Shown here: in pieces, positions 53,905 to 62,680 of the stretch
Numbering within the stretch: position 1 is the first letter of the stretch
Layout of the letters: each line of letters opens with the position of its first letter
DNA from: Rhizobium sp. Root1212
Lineage (GTDB): Bacteria > Pseudomonadota > Alphaproteobacteria > Rhizobiales > Rhizobiaceae
Direction: 5' to 3'
Assembly: GCF_001424985.1 (NCBI RefSeq)
Contig: NZ_LMDA01000012.1
Location: 248,001-312,000, forward strand
Length of the DNA: 64,000 nucleotides
Notes under the pieces: generated by a model
What the model was told of the DNA's origin: nothing
The model's database searches: none
Seen by the model: the letters and a program-made list of their open reading frames with translations, nothing else
Made by a program: the position numbers and the translations under genes

Positions 53905-54861
53905 TCAGAGGCCGAGAGCCGCTTTCACCGCAGCCGGGCCGTCGCCGCCATCCTTGGTGGTGACGCCGGCAAGCCACGGCTCGATTGCGGCCGGGTTGGC
54001 CTTCAGCCACTCGGTCGCGGCCGCTTCCGGCTCCTTGCCGTCGTTCAGGATCTTGCCCATGATCTCGTTTTCCATTGGCAGGCTGAACTTGAGGTTGGTG
54101 ACGAACTTGCCGACATTCGGGCACTCAGCGGTGTAGCCGGCGCGGATGTTGGTGAAGACCGAGGCGCCGCCGAAATCCGGTCCGAAGATGTCGTCGCCGC
54201 CGGAAAGATAGGTGAGCTTGAAGTTGGCGTTCATCGGGTGCGGTTCCCAGCCGAGGAAGACCACCGGCGCGCCATCCTTGTCGGCGCGGGCGACCTGCGC
54301 CAGCATGCCCTGCTCGGAGGATTCGACCACTTCGAAGCCCTTGAGGCCGAAGGTGTCCTTGTCGACCATGTCGATGATCAGGCGGTTGCCGTCATTGCCG
54401 GGCTCGATGCCGTAGATCTTGCCTTCCAGATCGTCCTTGTGGGCGGCGATATCCTTGAAATCCTTGATGCCGAGTTCGGCGCCCTTGGCGTTGGTGGCGA
54501 GCGTGTATTTCGCGCCGACGAGGTTCGGGCCGAAGGATTCGACCGACTTGTCGTCGAGGAAGGGACGAACGTCGTTTTCCTGGGTCGGCATCCAGTTGCC
54601 GAGGAAGATGTCGATGTCCTTGTTCTTCAGCGACTGGTAGGTGACCGGCACCGAGAGGACCTTGACGTCGGTTGTGTAGCCGAGGCCCTTGAGGAGCACG
54701 CTGGCCGTTGCCGTCGTCGCGGTGATGTCGGTCCAGCCGACATCGGAAAAGCGCACGGTGGCACAGCTTTCCGGCTCGGCTGCAAAGGCGGTCGATGCGC
54801 TAAGCGCTACGAGCGAAACGGTCGCCGCGGCGATGAATTTCAGAGAGAATGTTTGCTTCAT
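53905..54861 (-). CDS. choX: Choline-binding periplasmic protein ChoX
   Basis: A 318-residue substrate-binding protein with a signal peptide (about 1-28, ending AFA-AE). The aromatic box known from Sinorhizobium meliloti ChoX is conserved at identical positions: Trp43 with Asp45 (GWTD), Trp90 (LGNW), Tyr119 (AKY) and Trp205 (FLGWEPHP). This binds the quaternary ammonium of choline, with acetylcholine bound more weakly. First gene of choXWV. Start ATG 54861 follows a CAGGGGAA site. The 244 bp upstream are shared with the divergent tdk gene. Confidence 0.96.
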   Translation of the reverse strand: MKQTFSLKFIAAATVSLVALSASTAFAAEPESCATVRFSDVGWTDITATTATASVLLKGLGYTTDVKVLSVPVTYQSLKNKDIDIFLGNWMPTQENDVRPFLDDKSVESFGPNLVGAKYTLATNAKGAELGIKDFKDIAAHKDDLEGKIYGIEPGNDGNRLIIDMVDKDTFGLKGFEVVESSEQGMLAQVARADKDGAPVVFLGWEPHPMNANFKLTYLSGGDDIFGPDFGGASVFTNIRAGYTAECPNVGKFVTNLKFSLPMENEIMGKILNDGKEPEAAATEWLKANPAAIEPWLAGVTTKDGGDGPAAVKAALGL

Positions 54862-55105
54862 TTTGTCGTTCCCCTGCCACTATGTTTTTAGCCAATCACC
54901 AATTTTTCGCCTTTTCAAGCGCTTTGGCGTTGGCCGGAGTGTATTGAGACAATCGCGAGACACGCCCGCCCAAAGCGACGTTACATGTCGCAATGCTGAT
55001 GGAACGCCGCGCTTTTTCGTTTTTCTGTGGTTTGCGAAAATTGGGCTCTGGTGTTGTCCGCCTTGTCTGGTCATGAACGGAAGGAACATACGGGGACTGC
55101 AGGCC

Positions 55106-55687
55106 ATGGCCAAACTTTATTTCAGCTACGCCACCATGAATGCGGGGAAATCGACCCTGCTGCTGCAAGCCTCCTACAACTATCAGGAGCGCGGCATGCG
55201 CACCCTGGTTCTGATCGCCGCCTTCGATGACCGCGCCGGTCAGGGCCGCATTTCCTCGCGCATCGGGCTCAGCGCCGATGCCACTGCCTTCGCCCATGAG
55301 GACGATCTCTTTGCGATGATCAAGGAACAGCATGAGCAGGAAAAGATCGCCTGCGTCTTCGTCGACGAGGCCCAGTTTCTGGCTGAAGAGCAGGTCTGGC
55401 AACTGGCGCGCGTCGCCGATCGCATCGGCATTCCGGTCATGGCCTATGGTTTGCGCACCGATTTTCAGGGCAAGCTTTTTCCCGGCTCCATGGCGCTGCT
55501 GGCCATCGCCGACGAACTGCGAGAGGTGCGCACCATCTGCCATTGCGGCCGCAAGGCGACGATGGTCGTGCGGCTCGATGCCGAAGGCCGCGTCATCCGC
55601 GAAGGCGCGCAGATCGAGGTGGGTGGCAACGAGAAATATGTCTCCTATTGCCGCACCCATTGGGAAGACCTGATGAACGAGGTGTGA
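55106..55687 (+). CDS. tdk: Thymidine kinase
   Basis: A 193-residue type II thymidine kinase of the salvage pathway. P-loop ATMNAGKSTLLLQ near 9-21, FVDEAQFL near 90, the lasso segment GLRTDFQGKLFPGS near 115, and zinc-binding cysteines in TICHCGRKA near 144 and YCRTHW near 182. Start MAKLYFSY at ATG 55106; a long in-frame extension upstream is antisense to choX. It is an independent gene between choX and a cytochrome. Confidence 0.95.
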   Translation: MAKLYFSYATMNAGKSTLLLQASYNYQERGMRTLVLIAAFDDRAGQGRISSRIGLSADATAFAHEDDLFAMIKEQHEQEKIACVFVDEAQFLAEEQVWQLARVADRIGIPVMAYGLRTDFQGKLFPGSMALLAIADELREVRTICHCGRKATMVVRLDAEGRVIREGAQIEVGGNEKYVSYCRTHWEDLMNEV

Positions 55688-55753
55688 CGGCTTCCTACCG
55701 GGGGCGGCTTCGTGCCATGGTGTGATGCCTTCCGCATTTCAGGGGTCTCCGTC

Positions 55754-56137
55754 ATGTCGCGTCTTCTCTTCTCTCTTATTTGTCTCTGTCTTTCCACCAC
55801 TGCTGCCCATGCGGACGGCGATGCGACGGCGGGCGCCGCCGTCTTCCGCAAATGCGGCATCTGCCATACGGCGACCGAGCCTACCAACCGCGTCGGCCCG
55901 AGCCTGCTCGGCGTGATCGGCCGGCCTGTCGCGACAGCGCCGGACTACAGCTATTCATCCGCCATGCGGGAGTTCGGCGCGGACGGGAAGGTTTGGGACG
56001 AGGCCCGGCTTTCAGAATATCTTTTGAGCCCCAAGGCGATGGTGCCCGGCACCAAAATGACCTTTGCCGGTCTGAAGAAACCGGCCGATATCGCCGATGT
56101 CATCGCCTATCTGAAATCCGTTGCTCCGCCCAAATAG
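55754..56137 (+). CDS. Periplasmic class I cytochrome c
   Basis: A 127-residue cytochrome: signal peptide at about 1-20 (MSRLLFSLICLCLSTTAAHA), haem motif KCGICHTA near 34 and axial Met in GTKMTFAGLKKPADIADVI near 101, the arrangement of cytochrome c2-like proteins. It would carry electrons between respiratory complexes in the periplasm. Start ATG 55754; 14 earlier in-frame codons lack a signal peptide shape. It lies 66 bp after tdk. Confidence 0.92.
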   Translation: MSRLLFSLICLCLSTTAAHADGDATAGAAVFRKCGICHTATEPTNRVGPSLLGVIGRPVATAPDYSYSSAMREFGADGKVWDEARLSEYLLSPKAMVPGTKMTFAGLKKPADIADVIAYLKSVAPPK

Positions 56138-56255
56138 TAATATTCCGCTCTGCAACCCTTGTGCTTCAAGCTTCGGGGACCATTATATAATCCGGCCGGG
56201 CATCGAATAATCCGGCGCGGCGCCGCGTCATGATGCGCAAACAGGGGGATATCCG

Positions 56256-57344
56256 ATGGCGACACTTCAGAATTTTGAGAGCGAGATCGAAAAGACCCGC
56301 GGGATCGTCCAGGAGATGCGCGGCAAGATGGACCAGTCCGCCGTCGTGCTCGATCAGTTCGCCAAGGCCGACACCAAGCTCGGCGACGCCAATTTCGACA
56401 TCGAGAATGCCCGCATCGAGGATGTGATCCGCCAGCAGAAGGTGATGGAGGGCAATATCGCCGACCTGATCATCGGGCTGGAAGATGCGACAAATGTCTT
56501 CGGCGCCGAATTCGAGAGCATGAAGACCTACACCGGCTACGAGAAATTCATCGGCATCTTCTCCAAGCAGAGCGCGCAGCGCATGCGCACCGACCGCGTT
56601 CGCAACATGTCGCTGGCCGGCAATCTGCAGGAGCTGCTTGCGAAATCCGATACCATCGTCGGCATCCTGAAGGAGCAGAAGTCCGTTCTCGACCAGCGCT
56701 ACAAGACCTCCGAGGCGAGCCTGATCCAGGTGATCGAGCGGCGCAAGGGTACGATGGCCAATCTGCAGGAGGTGCAGAAGCGTATCGAGGCGCTGAACCC
56801 GATGTTGATGGACATCGAAAACCGCATTGCGGCATCGACCGACCAGATTTCGCGCACCCAGCTCGAGGGCGAGCGCTCGGTGCTGGCGACGGAATATAAC
56901 GAGAAGCAGGCCAAGGAGCAGGAACTGCTCGCCGAAAGCCAGACGCTGGAGCGCTATACGTCGATGTTCCAGACCTTCGTGGATTCGCTCAACAACCAGA
57001 TCGCCGCGCAGAACACGCTGATCAACAAGCTGACGATCGATACCGAGCAGCGCATCGTGCTCTACAAGGCACTGGAAGATTCGCTGAAGACGGCGGCCCA
57101 GCAGGAGGTCGCCCACAAGATCAATACGCTCGGCAGCCAGGTCGATACGGCTGCGGAAGAGACAATGGCGGGCATCGGCTCGGCGGCCCAGCGGCATATC
57201 GGCGATCTGCTTGAGATGCACGAGAAGAACATGCTCTCGACGCAGGACATCCAGCGCCGCAAGAAGCTGGCCGACGATGCCTTCGCGCGGCGCTTCCAGA
57301 CGGTGATGGATAAGCACAATGCTGCGAATTATGTGAAGTCGTGA
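56256..57344 (+). CDS. Long coiled-coil protein of unknown function (first gene of an AAA+ ATPase cluster)
   Basis: A 362-residue, highly charged, Gln/Glu/Lys-rich, soluble-looking protein with almost no Pro or Gly after residue 110, which suggests nearly continuous coiled coil from about 140 to 340 (for example LQEVQKRIEALNPMLMDIEN and LERYTSMFQTFVDSLNNQIA). No signal peptide or membrane segment. I do not recognise the family; weak thematic likeness to TelA-type helical proteins is only a guess. It is followed by a rearranged RIME-like repeat and then by four further genes of the same strand ending at one terminator. The ATG at 56256 is preceded by AGGGGG. Confidence 0.8.
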   Translation: MATLQNFESEIEKTRGIVQEMRGKMDQSAVVLDQFAKADTKLGDANFDIENARIEDVIRQQKVMEGNIADLIIGLEDATNVFGAEFESMKTYTGYEKFIGIFSKQSAQRMRTDRVRNMSLAGNLQELLAKSDTIVGILKEQKSVLDQRYKTSEASLIQVIERRKGTMANLQEVQKRIEALNPMLMDIENRIAASTDQISRTQLEGERSVLATEYNEKQAKEQELLAESQTLERYTSMFQTFVDSLNNQIAAQNTLINKLTIDTEQRIVLYKALEDSLKTAAQQEVAHKINTLGSQVDTAAEETMAGIGSAAQRHIGDLLEMHEKNMLSTQDIQRRKKLADDAFARRFQTVMDKHNAANYVKS

Positions 57345-57371
57345 TGTTTGTTGGGTCATCGTCTACGGCTT

Positions 57372-57540
57372 TGCCCCTCACCCTAACCCTCTCCCCGCAG
57401 GCGGGGAGAGGGGACGACGGGGGGTGCCGTTCGTTCCCCGCTCCGGCTCCAACTTCGGGGTTGAGAGATGACGGAGTTCGCCGCTTGTCCCTTCTCCCCG
57501 CACGCGGGGAGAAGGTGGCCGACAGGCCGGATGAGGGGCA
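57372..57540 (+). repeat. RIME1-like element, copy 3, with modules in B-A order
   Basis: Module B comes first: TTGCCCCTCACCCTAACCCT, CTCCCCGCAGGCGGGGAGAG, GGGACG (57372-57417). Then about 70 bp of spacer, then module A: CCCTTCTCCCCGC / GCGGGGAGAAGG, ACAGGCCGGATGAGGGGCA (57489-57540). Both modules keep the plus orientation of copies 1 and 2 but their order is swapped. It sits between co-directional genes. Confidence 0.85.
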
Positions 57541-57561
57541 GGCTCGCAAGGCACACCACCC

Positions 57562-58710
57562 ATGAACGCCGCCCTCGAAGGCCCAGTTGGCCAATATTTC
57601 GGCTCCATCCGCGCCGCACTCGCCGGCCTCGAAATCTTTCTCGGCGACCGCAATTCGCCGCTCTACCGCAATTCCGTGGTCGGCGAAGTCGTAGTGCCGT
57701 ATCTTGCCCGGCTGAAGGCCTCGTTTTCTTGTTGGGAAAACCGCGTCGGTTTCATCGACCAGTTCCGCATCTCGCGCGCCGAAAGCGGCTTTCCCGTTTT
57801 CCAGAACGTGCTTGAACTGGAAAACGACCGGCAATCGGCGGAAAAGCGGCTCGCCAGCATCCCCGTCGCCGATGCGTTGCGCGCCGACATGGCGGACTTC
57901 ATCCTGCGGCACAAGGCGTTTCCGACGGACCTGCAGGCCCGCATGGCCGAACGGCTCTATCTCGAACAGATCGGCAAGGGCGATATCTTCTCGCCCTTCG
58001 TGCTGCCCGAAACGATCCGCGTCGCCGTCAATCCGAAGACGATGCGGCCCTATTACGTCGTCTGCTGGGGCGCCTTCGATGGCAACAGCACCTTGCCGAT
58101 GGTCTATATGGCGACCATCGAGGATTCCTCGGAAAACATCGTCAAGCTTTTGGTGACGCCGGATGGCAAGCTCAACCCGGATCAGGACATTCCGCTGCCG
58201 ATCGGCGGTCTACTGAACCCCGATCTTGCCAGCCGCTTCGACGATTTCGCCTTGAAGAACAGCGCCTATTCGCTGACGCCGGTGACCATCGCCACCAATC
58301 TCGACAAGGATTTCGAGGAACTGCACCCCAAGCAGTTGCGCCGCATCGTGCTCGGGCCGTTCTATTCTGCCGGGATCACCGAAAACAATGCCCGCATCAA
58401 CGACATCCTCTCCAAGGTGCGCAAGGTGGAGAATGCCTGGCTGCTTACCTGGACGGTGCAGGAGGTCTTCTCCAAGGCCGAGCGTCCGGCCCAGCGCGGC
58501 TTCTGGTCCTCGACCCCGGCATCGGAAGAGTTCCATATCGATACCGACAATCTCGAAGCGACGCGCATGGGCGTGAGCGCCTACGAGAAACATGCGCTGG
58601 TGCCGCACGAGGCCTATCAGGCGCTTTATGCCAGCGGCGATGCCGCCTCGATCTTCGGGGATTACAAGGTGCATGTGATTTCGGGAAACCAGGTTGTGAG
58701 CGAGGTGTAA
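57562..58710 (+). CDS. Unknown 382-residue protein upstream of the AAA+ ATPase
   Basis: A soluble-looking protein without signal peptide or membrane helix. The N-terminal 130 residues look helical (YFGSIRAALAGLEIFLGDRN; LENDRQSAEKRLASIPVAD), the middle appears beta-rich (VNPKTMRPYYVVCWGAF; LPMVYMATIEDSSENIVKLL) and the C-terminus is mixed. I recognise no catalytic motif. Its stop is four bases before the ATPase start, so the two are almost certainly co-translated. The ATG at 57562 lacks a strong ribosome site because the RIME-like repeat ends 21 bp upstream; CAAGG lies 12 bases before. Confidence 0.8.
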   Translation: MNAALEGPVGQYFGSIRAALAGLEIFLGDRNSPLYRNSVVGEVVVPYLARLKASFSCWENRVGFIDQFRISRAESGFPVFQNVLELENDRQSAEKRLASIPVADALRADMADFILRHKAFPTDLQARMAERLYLEQIGKGDIFSPFVLPETIRVAVNPKTMRPYYVVCWGAFDGNSTLPMVYMATIEDSSENIVKLLVTPDGKLNPDQDIPLPIGGLLNPDLASRFDDFALKNSAYSLTPVTIATNLDKDFEELHPKQLRRIVLGPFYSAGITENNARINDILSKVRKVENAWLLTWTVQEVFSKAERPAQRGFWSSTPASEEFHIDTDNLEATRMGVSAYEKHALVPHEAYQALYASGDAASIFGDYKVHVISGNQVVSEV

Positions 58711-58714
58711 CCCC

Positions 58715-60625
58715 ATGAGCCTGAATGCCGGCCTGACGACGCTGCACGAGGACGATATCGCCAAGCATCAGGCGGTGGCGCAGGGGCTGGTGACGCGGCT
58801 GATTATTCTCGAAGCCGACGATCCGGCTTCATCGACCGCGCTTGCCGGCACCGGCCGCCGCTTCGTCTCGACCGTTTCGACCGCCGGCCAGCGCCGCACG
58901 CGGGATGTGGAACTCGTAAAGACGATCCAGAGCGTGCGCGCCGGCGATCCGCTGATGTCGCTGGCTCAGCATGCGATACTCTATCGCTCACGGCGCGGCC
59001 TGCAGGTGGCGCTTGCGGTGGCCGATGTCTTTGCCCGCCAGACCGACCTCGAAAGCCTGCAATCGCGCAATGCCGCCGCCCCGCTTGGTGGCGAGGAGGC
59101 GAGCCGCTTCAAGGCGCTGCTTTCGGCTTCGGCCTATGTCGCCGCCTTCACCTTCGCCGCCTATCTTTCGGCGACGCTGGCCGGGGAGGGCGAGCCGGTC
59201 GAGGACGGCGCGGAGCCTGATTTCCTGTTCGACACGCCGCAGGATGCCATGAAATCGATGGTTTCGGCGCTCGACCGGACGATTGCCGGTGCGCCCGACG
59301 ATGCGGCGCTGACCAGCCGGGCGCGGGCCTTCGCACGGGTGGCGATAGAAGGGCTGATCGGCCGTAAGGCGCGCTTCACCGGGCTTGCGGCCTTCGAAAA
59401 TGCTCATATCCGGCTCGATCAGGACGATTTCACCCTGAACGGTTTTGACATTGCGCCCGGCGCCAAGCGCAAGCCGCTGGTGATGACCTTCAAGAAGCCG
59501 GAAGAGATCATCGGCAACCACATCGCCAAATATCAGGCGCTGAAGCTTGCCAAGATGATGATGGCCTATGATTTCGACCGCCAGATGAATCCGTTCGTCG
59601 AACTCGGTGGCTTTCTCTTCACCTTCATTGGCGACGGCATGCCGGGCACCGGCAAGACGATCCTGATCCAGATGCTGGCCGGCATGCTCAACGATTATTG
59701 CCAGATCGCCGGCTACGCCTTCCATTACGAGAATTTCGGCGTCGACCAGATTTCCTCCTATCAGGGCAAATCGGGCCAGAACTGCAAGGAATTCCTCAAC
59801 AACGTCATCAACCCGCGCGCCATCGGCTTCGGCACCATCGATGATGTCGATCAGGTCGCGGCCAAGCGCTCGGACGATCGGGCCTCCGCCGGCCAGCATG
59901 AGGTGACGGCGGTGCTGATGGAGAGCTTCGCCGGCGCCTCGACGGTGGTGCGCGGCAATTGCACCTTCGGCATGTTTTCCAACTACCCCGAAAATGTCGA
60001 CGACGCCTTGCGCCAGCGCGCCGGTGCCCGCTGGCTGGTCGACGGGCCGCAGACGGAGGCCGACTACATCGACATCTTCGCCCTGCTGGTCGGCAAGAAC
60101 CACAAGATACCGCTTGGCGAGCACGCGCTTTTTGCGGGGCAAGAGATCAAAAAGGCGGTGTCGCAATCCTACGAGGCCCATTCCCAGCCGCAGGAGGAGG
60201 GCTTGGTGGCGGTCTGGGAGCGTTTCGAAAAGACCAACGGTGCGATTACGACACTCGCCGATGTCGGCGCCTATCTGCACGAGATCAAGCTCGCCGAACC
60301 GCGCTTTACCGGCCGGGCCATCAAAAATATCACCGATGCGATCAAAATGCGGGCGATGGATGTGGAATTGCCGGACGACTGGTTCAAGGATGCCGCAAGC
60401 TTCATGCACAAGCCCTACGACGAGAAGAAGGCGATGATCGAGGAGCGGCGCGGGCCGGTGACGCTTCCGATGGTGCTGCAGGAGATCAACCGCTACGCCG
60501 ACAGCGAATTCCGCTACACCGACAAATCCGACGATGCCGCTATCTCCGACATCATCCGCCGCGAACGCCAACGGGAAAAGGCGATCCGCGAGATCGAGGC
60601 GATGAAGCGCGACGGGCGGTGGTGA
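58715..60625 (+). CDS. AAA+ family ATPase with a large unique N-terminal region
   Basis: A 636-residue protein. Residues 1-290 show no motif I know. The AAA+ module follows: Walker A GDGMPGTGKT at 306-315, Walker B region FGTIDDVDQVA near 370-380 (two Asp instead of the usual Asp-Glu), an Asn-containing sensor segment TFGMFSNYPENVDD near 420, and Arg residues in LRQRAGARWLVDGP near 430 that could be arginine fingers. The last 150 residues are helical and charged, ending RRERQREKAIREIEAMKRDG. Starts four bases after the preceding gene. Probably an oligomeric remodelling ATPase; the client is unknown. Confidence 0.85.
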   Translation: MSLNAGLTTLHEDDIAKHQAVAQGLVTRLIILEADDPASSTALAGTGRRFVSTVSTAGQRRTRDVELVKTIQSVRAGDPLMSLAQHAILYRSRRGLQVALAVADVFARQTDLESLQSRNAAAPLGGEEASRFKALLSASAYVAAFTFAAYLSATLAGEGEPVEDGAEPDFLFDTPQDAMKSMVSALDRTIAGAPDDAALTSRARAFARVAIEGLIGRKARFTGLAAFENAHIRLDQDDFTLNGFDIAPGAKRKPLVMTFKKPEEIIGNHIAKYQALKLAKMMMAYDFDRQMNPFVELGGFLFTFIGDGMPGTGKTILIQMLAGMLNDYCQIAGYAFHYENFGVDQISSYQGKSGQNCKEFLNNVINPRAIGFGTIDDVDQVAAKRSDDRASAGQHEVTAVLMESFAGASTVVRGNCTFGMFSNYPENVDDALRQRAGARWLVDGPQTEADYIDIFALLVGKNHKIPLGEHALFAGQEIKKAVSQSYEAHSQPQEEGLVAVWERFEKTNGAITTLADVGAYLHEIKLAEPRFTGRAIKNITDAIKMRAMDVELPDDWFKDAASFMHKPYDEKKAMIEERRGPVTLPMVLQEINRYADSEFRYTDKSDDAAISDIIRRERQREKAIREIEAMKRDGRW

Positions 60626-60685
60626 GGAGACTGGTTAGCTGATAGCGAATTATGTTGCCCTATAAATTAGCAAAGCGTAGTGTCG

Positions 60686-60934
60686 ATGAAGCAAGTTGTT
60701 TTTCACAGGCCTGCCTTGAGGACGCTTTCGCGAATGCCGAGAAATGAGGCCCTGAAGGTAAGGGAAAAGATTCTTCAATACGCCACGGAACCACAGTCTC
60801 TAGCTGCGAATGTCAAAAAGCTGCAGGGACGTGAGGGTTATAGATTACGTGTCGGAAACTGGCGCGTGATTTTCGACGAAAGCGGCAACGTTCTGGATAT
60901 CCTCGATATCGGCAGCCGGGGCAGTATTTATTGA
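60686..60934 (+). CDS. RelE/ParE-family toxin
   Basis: An 82-residue type II toxin with the family pattern FHRPALRTLSRMP near 6 and YRLRVGNWRVIFDE near 51 (conserved Arg for mRNA binding or cleavage). It is followed 13 bp later by an HTH antitoxin, giving the toxin-first order common for RelE-XRE pairs. Base composition is visibly lower in GC than the flanking ATPase genes. ATG 60686 is preferred; a GTG two codons earlier is also in frame. The pair interrupts an otherwise contiguous operon, a sign of horizontal insertion. Confidence 0.88.
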   Translation: MKQVVFHRPALRTLSRMPRNEALKVREKILQYATEPQSLAANVKKLQGREGYRLRVGNWRVIFDESGNVLDILDIGSRGSIY

Positions 60935-60947
60935 GTGGAGCAATCGG

Positions 60948-61358
60948 ATGAACAGGGTTTCCGAATTTATCACTCCGGGTGGAGAGCAGATGGTTGTTCT
61001 TCCGCGCGCTGACTACGAATCTCTTGTTGAGATGGCGGAGATGCTTGCGGATGTTGCTGCTTATGACAATGCCAAGCAACGTATCGCCGACGGGGATGAT
61101 GTTGGGATGCCGATAGACTTCGTAGACCGTCTTATTGATGGGGAGAGTCCTTTGCGTGTCTGGCGCGATTTCCGGGGACTCTCTGGCAGGGAACTTGCCT
61201 CAAGGATTGGTATTAGCGCAGCCTACCTTTCGGAAATTGAGACTGGCAAGAAGGAGGGGAGTCTCTCCGTTCTGAAGGCTATTGCGGTTGTGCTGGATGT
61301 TGACCTCGATGATCTGGTCTGGGGCGAGGAACGCCCAACCACCGGCAGCAAGGTGTGA
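60948..61358 (+). CDS. XRE-family antitoxin with Phd/YefM-like N-terminus
   Basis: A 136-residue protein. Residues about 10-50 (GEQMVVLPRADYESLVEMAE) resemble the N-terminal part of Phd/YefM antitoxins, and residues about 70-125 form an XRE helix-turn-helix (GLSGRELASRIGISAAYLSE; GSLSVLKAIAVVLDVDLDDL). It should neutralise the upstream RelE-like toxin and repress the pair. GTGGAGC lies before the ATG. Lower GC than its surroundings, like the toxin gene. Confidence 0.87.
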   Translation: MNRVSEFITPGGEQMVVLPRADYESLVEMAEMLADVAAYDNAKQRIADGDDVGMPIDFVDRLIDGESPLRVWRDFRGLSGRELASRIGISAAYLSEIETGKKEGSLSVLKAIAVVLDVDLDDLVWGEERPTTGSKV

Positions 61359-61378
61359 TCCTGCATGACGGCCATTCC

Positions 61379-62680
61379 ATGAACCGCCTCCTCGAAGCCG
61401 AATTGATCTATGGCCGGCTGCTCGATATCTCCGAGCCGCATCTGGTTGCGCGCTACAACAAGGCGCTGGCCGGCTTCGGTCTGCGGCCGACGGCGCTTTC
61501 CTCCTTCCAGATCGACATGACCGGCTTTTCGCCCGAGATCGCCGATGAACTCGGCGACCGGGATTATCTCGATCCGAACCGCGTCAACCGCCGCTTCGTC
61601 ATCATGACGCCGGCGCAGGAGGAGTTGCCGGTTGTCCATACGAGCTTTTCCAACACCGCCGCGCTGATGCACGAGTTCTTCTCGGCCAATGCGCGGGCCA
61701 TCAATGCCGTAACCATCCGCGATGCGCTCTATGGCGAGATCGAGGACAGCGTGTCCGTCGTCAACGATATCGAGGACCTGTTGTCGATCAACGAGGTGCG
61801 CTTCCGGGTGCTCTCGGCCGAGGACATGCTGGGCAAGGCGGCGGAACTGCGCTCGCTCGTCGACCGGCTGAAGACGGTGCCGAATGCCTGGGCGGATGAC
61901 GAGTTGCTCAACCGCATGGTGGAGCTGGCGAAACTCACCGGCGATATTCGCGAAAATGCGCTGGTGCCGGACAAGCTGGTGTTCCGCCACGATGCCTTCT
62001 GGGCCAATCATTTCGGCGGCGTCTATATCTTCCTCGATGAGAAGACGACGACGGTGATCTGCGATCCCTCCGTGCCGGGCTTCCGCCGCTCGCGGCCCTG
62101 GCAGGTGAGCTATATCAGCCTGTCGGATCATCAGCGCATTTTCGAGTTTCTGGCTTCTACCAACCGGCTGCAATTGCCGCAGGCCTCCTGGGTGGAAACG
62201 TCGGGGCTCTACCAGCACCGCGCCGACATGGTCATCCGCGCGCTCGTCAACGAGACGGAGCCGACGGTCGATCAGAGCGCGATCGATGCCATTTGGCTGC
62301 AGACCTGGATGCACAGGAATGCGTCTGTCGTGGCTGCGAACGGACTCTACCCCTTCCTGCAGAATGCCATCCGCACCGTCATGGCGACCGGCGTCATCAA
62401 GATGCAGGATGTGTCGCCGCAACAGCGCTTCCATCTGGTGCGGGCAGCACCCGAGCATCCCGATCAGTGGCTGGTAAACCGGCTGGTGTCGCAACTGACG
62501 CCGGAAGATTTCGTCTCTCGCTTCGTCTTCGACAAGCAGGGATTTTATGCCGCCTATGAGCGTTACAGCGAAAAATTCCGCGAATATGTTGTGGCGACGC
62601 TGACCGGCGCATATCTGAAAGACAAGACCGCGTTCCGTAAACGTCTTTACGGGCTCAAGGAGGATACCAATAATGCTTGA
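61379..62680 (+). CDS. Unknown 433-residue protein of the AAA+ ATPase cluster
   Basis: A soluble-looking protein with no signal peptide and no motif I recognise with certainty; it may be the family catalogued as DUF6638, but I cannot verify this. Features are an N-terminal MNRLLEAELIYGRLLDISE, a mixed central part (FRHDAFWANHFGGVYIFLDE near 205), and a helical C-terminus. ATG 61379 is chosen; a GTG at 61355 overlaps the antitoxin stop but would have arisen with the inserted toxin-antitoxin pair. Its 3' end overlaps the next gene by eight bases, showing translational coupling. Confidence 0.75.
   Translation: MNRLLEAELIYGRLLDISEPHLVARYNKALAGFGLRPTALSSFQIDMTGFSPEIADELGDRDYLDPNRVNRRFVIMTPAQEELPVVHTSFSNTAALMHEFFSANARAINAVTIRDALYGEIEDSVSVVNDIEDLLSINEVRFRVLSAEDMLGKAAELRSLVDRLKTVPNAWADDELLNRMVELAKLTGDIRENALVPDKLVFRHDAFWANHFGGVYIFLDEKTTTVICDPSVPGFRRSRPWQVSYISLSDHQRIFEFLASTNRLQLPQASWVETSGLYQHRADMVIRALVNETEPTVDQSAIDAIWLQTWMHRNASVVAANGLYPFLQNAIRTVMATGVIKMQDVSPQQRFHLVRAAPEHPDQWLVNRLVSQLTPEDFVSRFVFDKQGFYAAYERYSEKFREYVVATLTGAYLKDKTAFRKRLYGLKEDTNNA

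Noticed and set aside
11437-57540. The GC palindromes as CRISPR repeats
   Set aside because: Only three copies, kilobases apart, with no regular spacers and no cas genes; their module structure fits RIME elements.
58988-60571. 527-codon open frame antisense to the AAA+ ATPase
   Set aside because: Shadow frame; the plus strand has Walker A and operon spacing.
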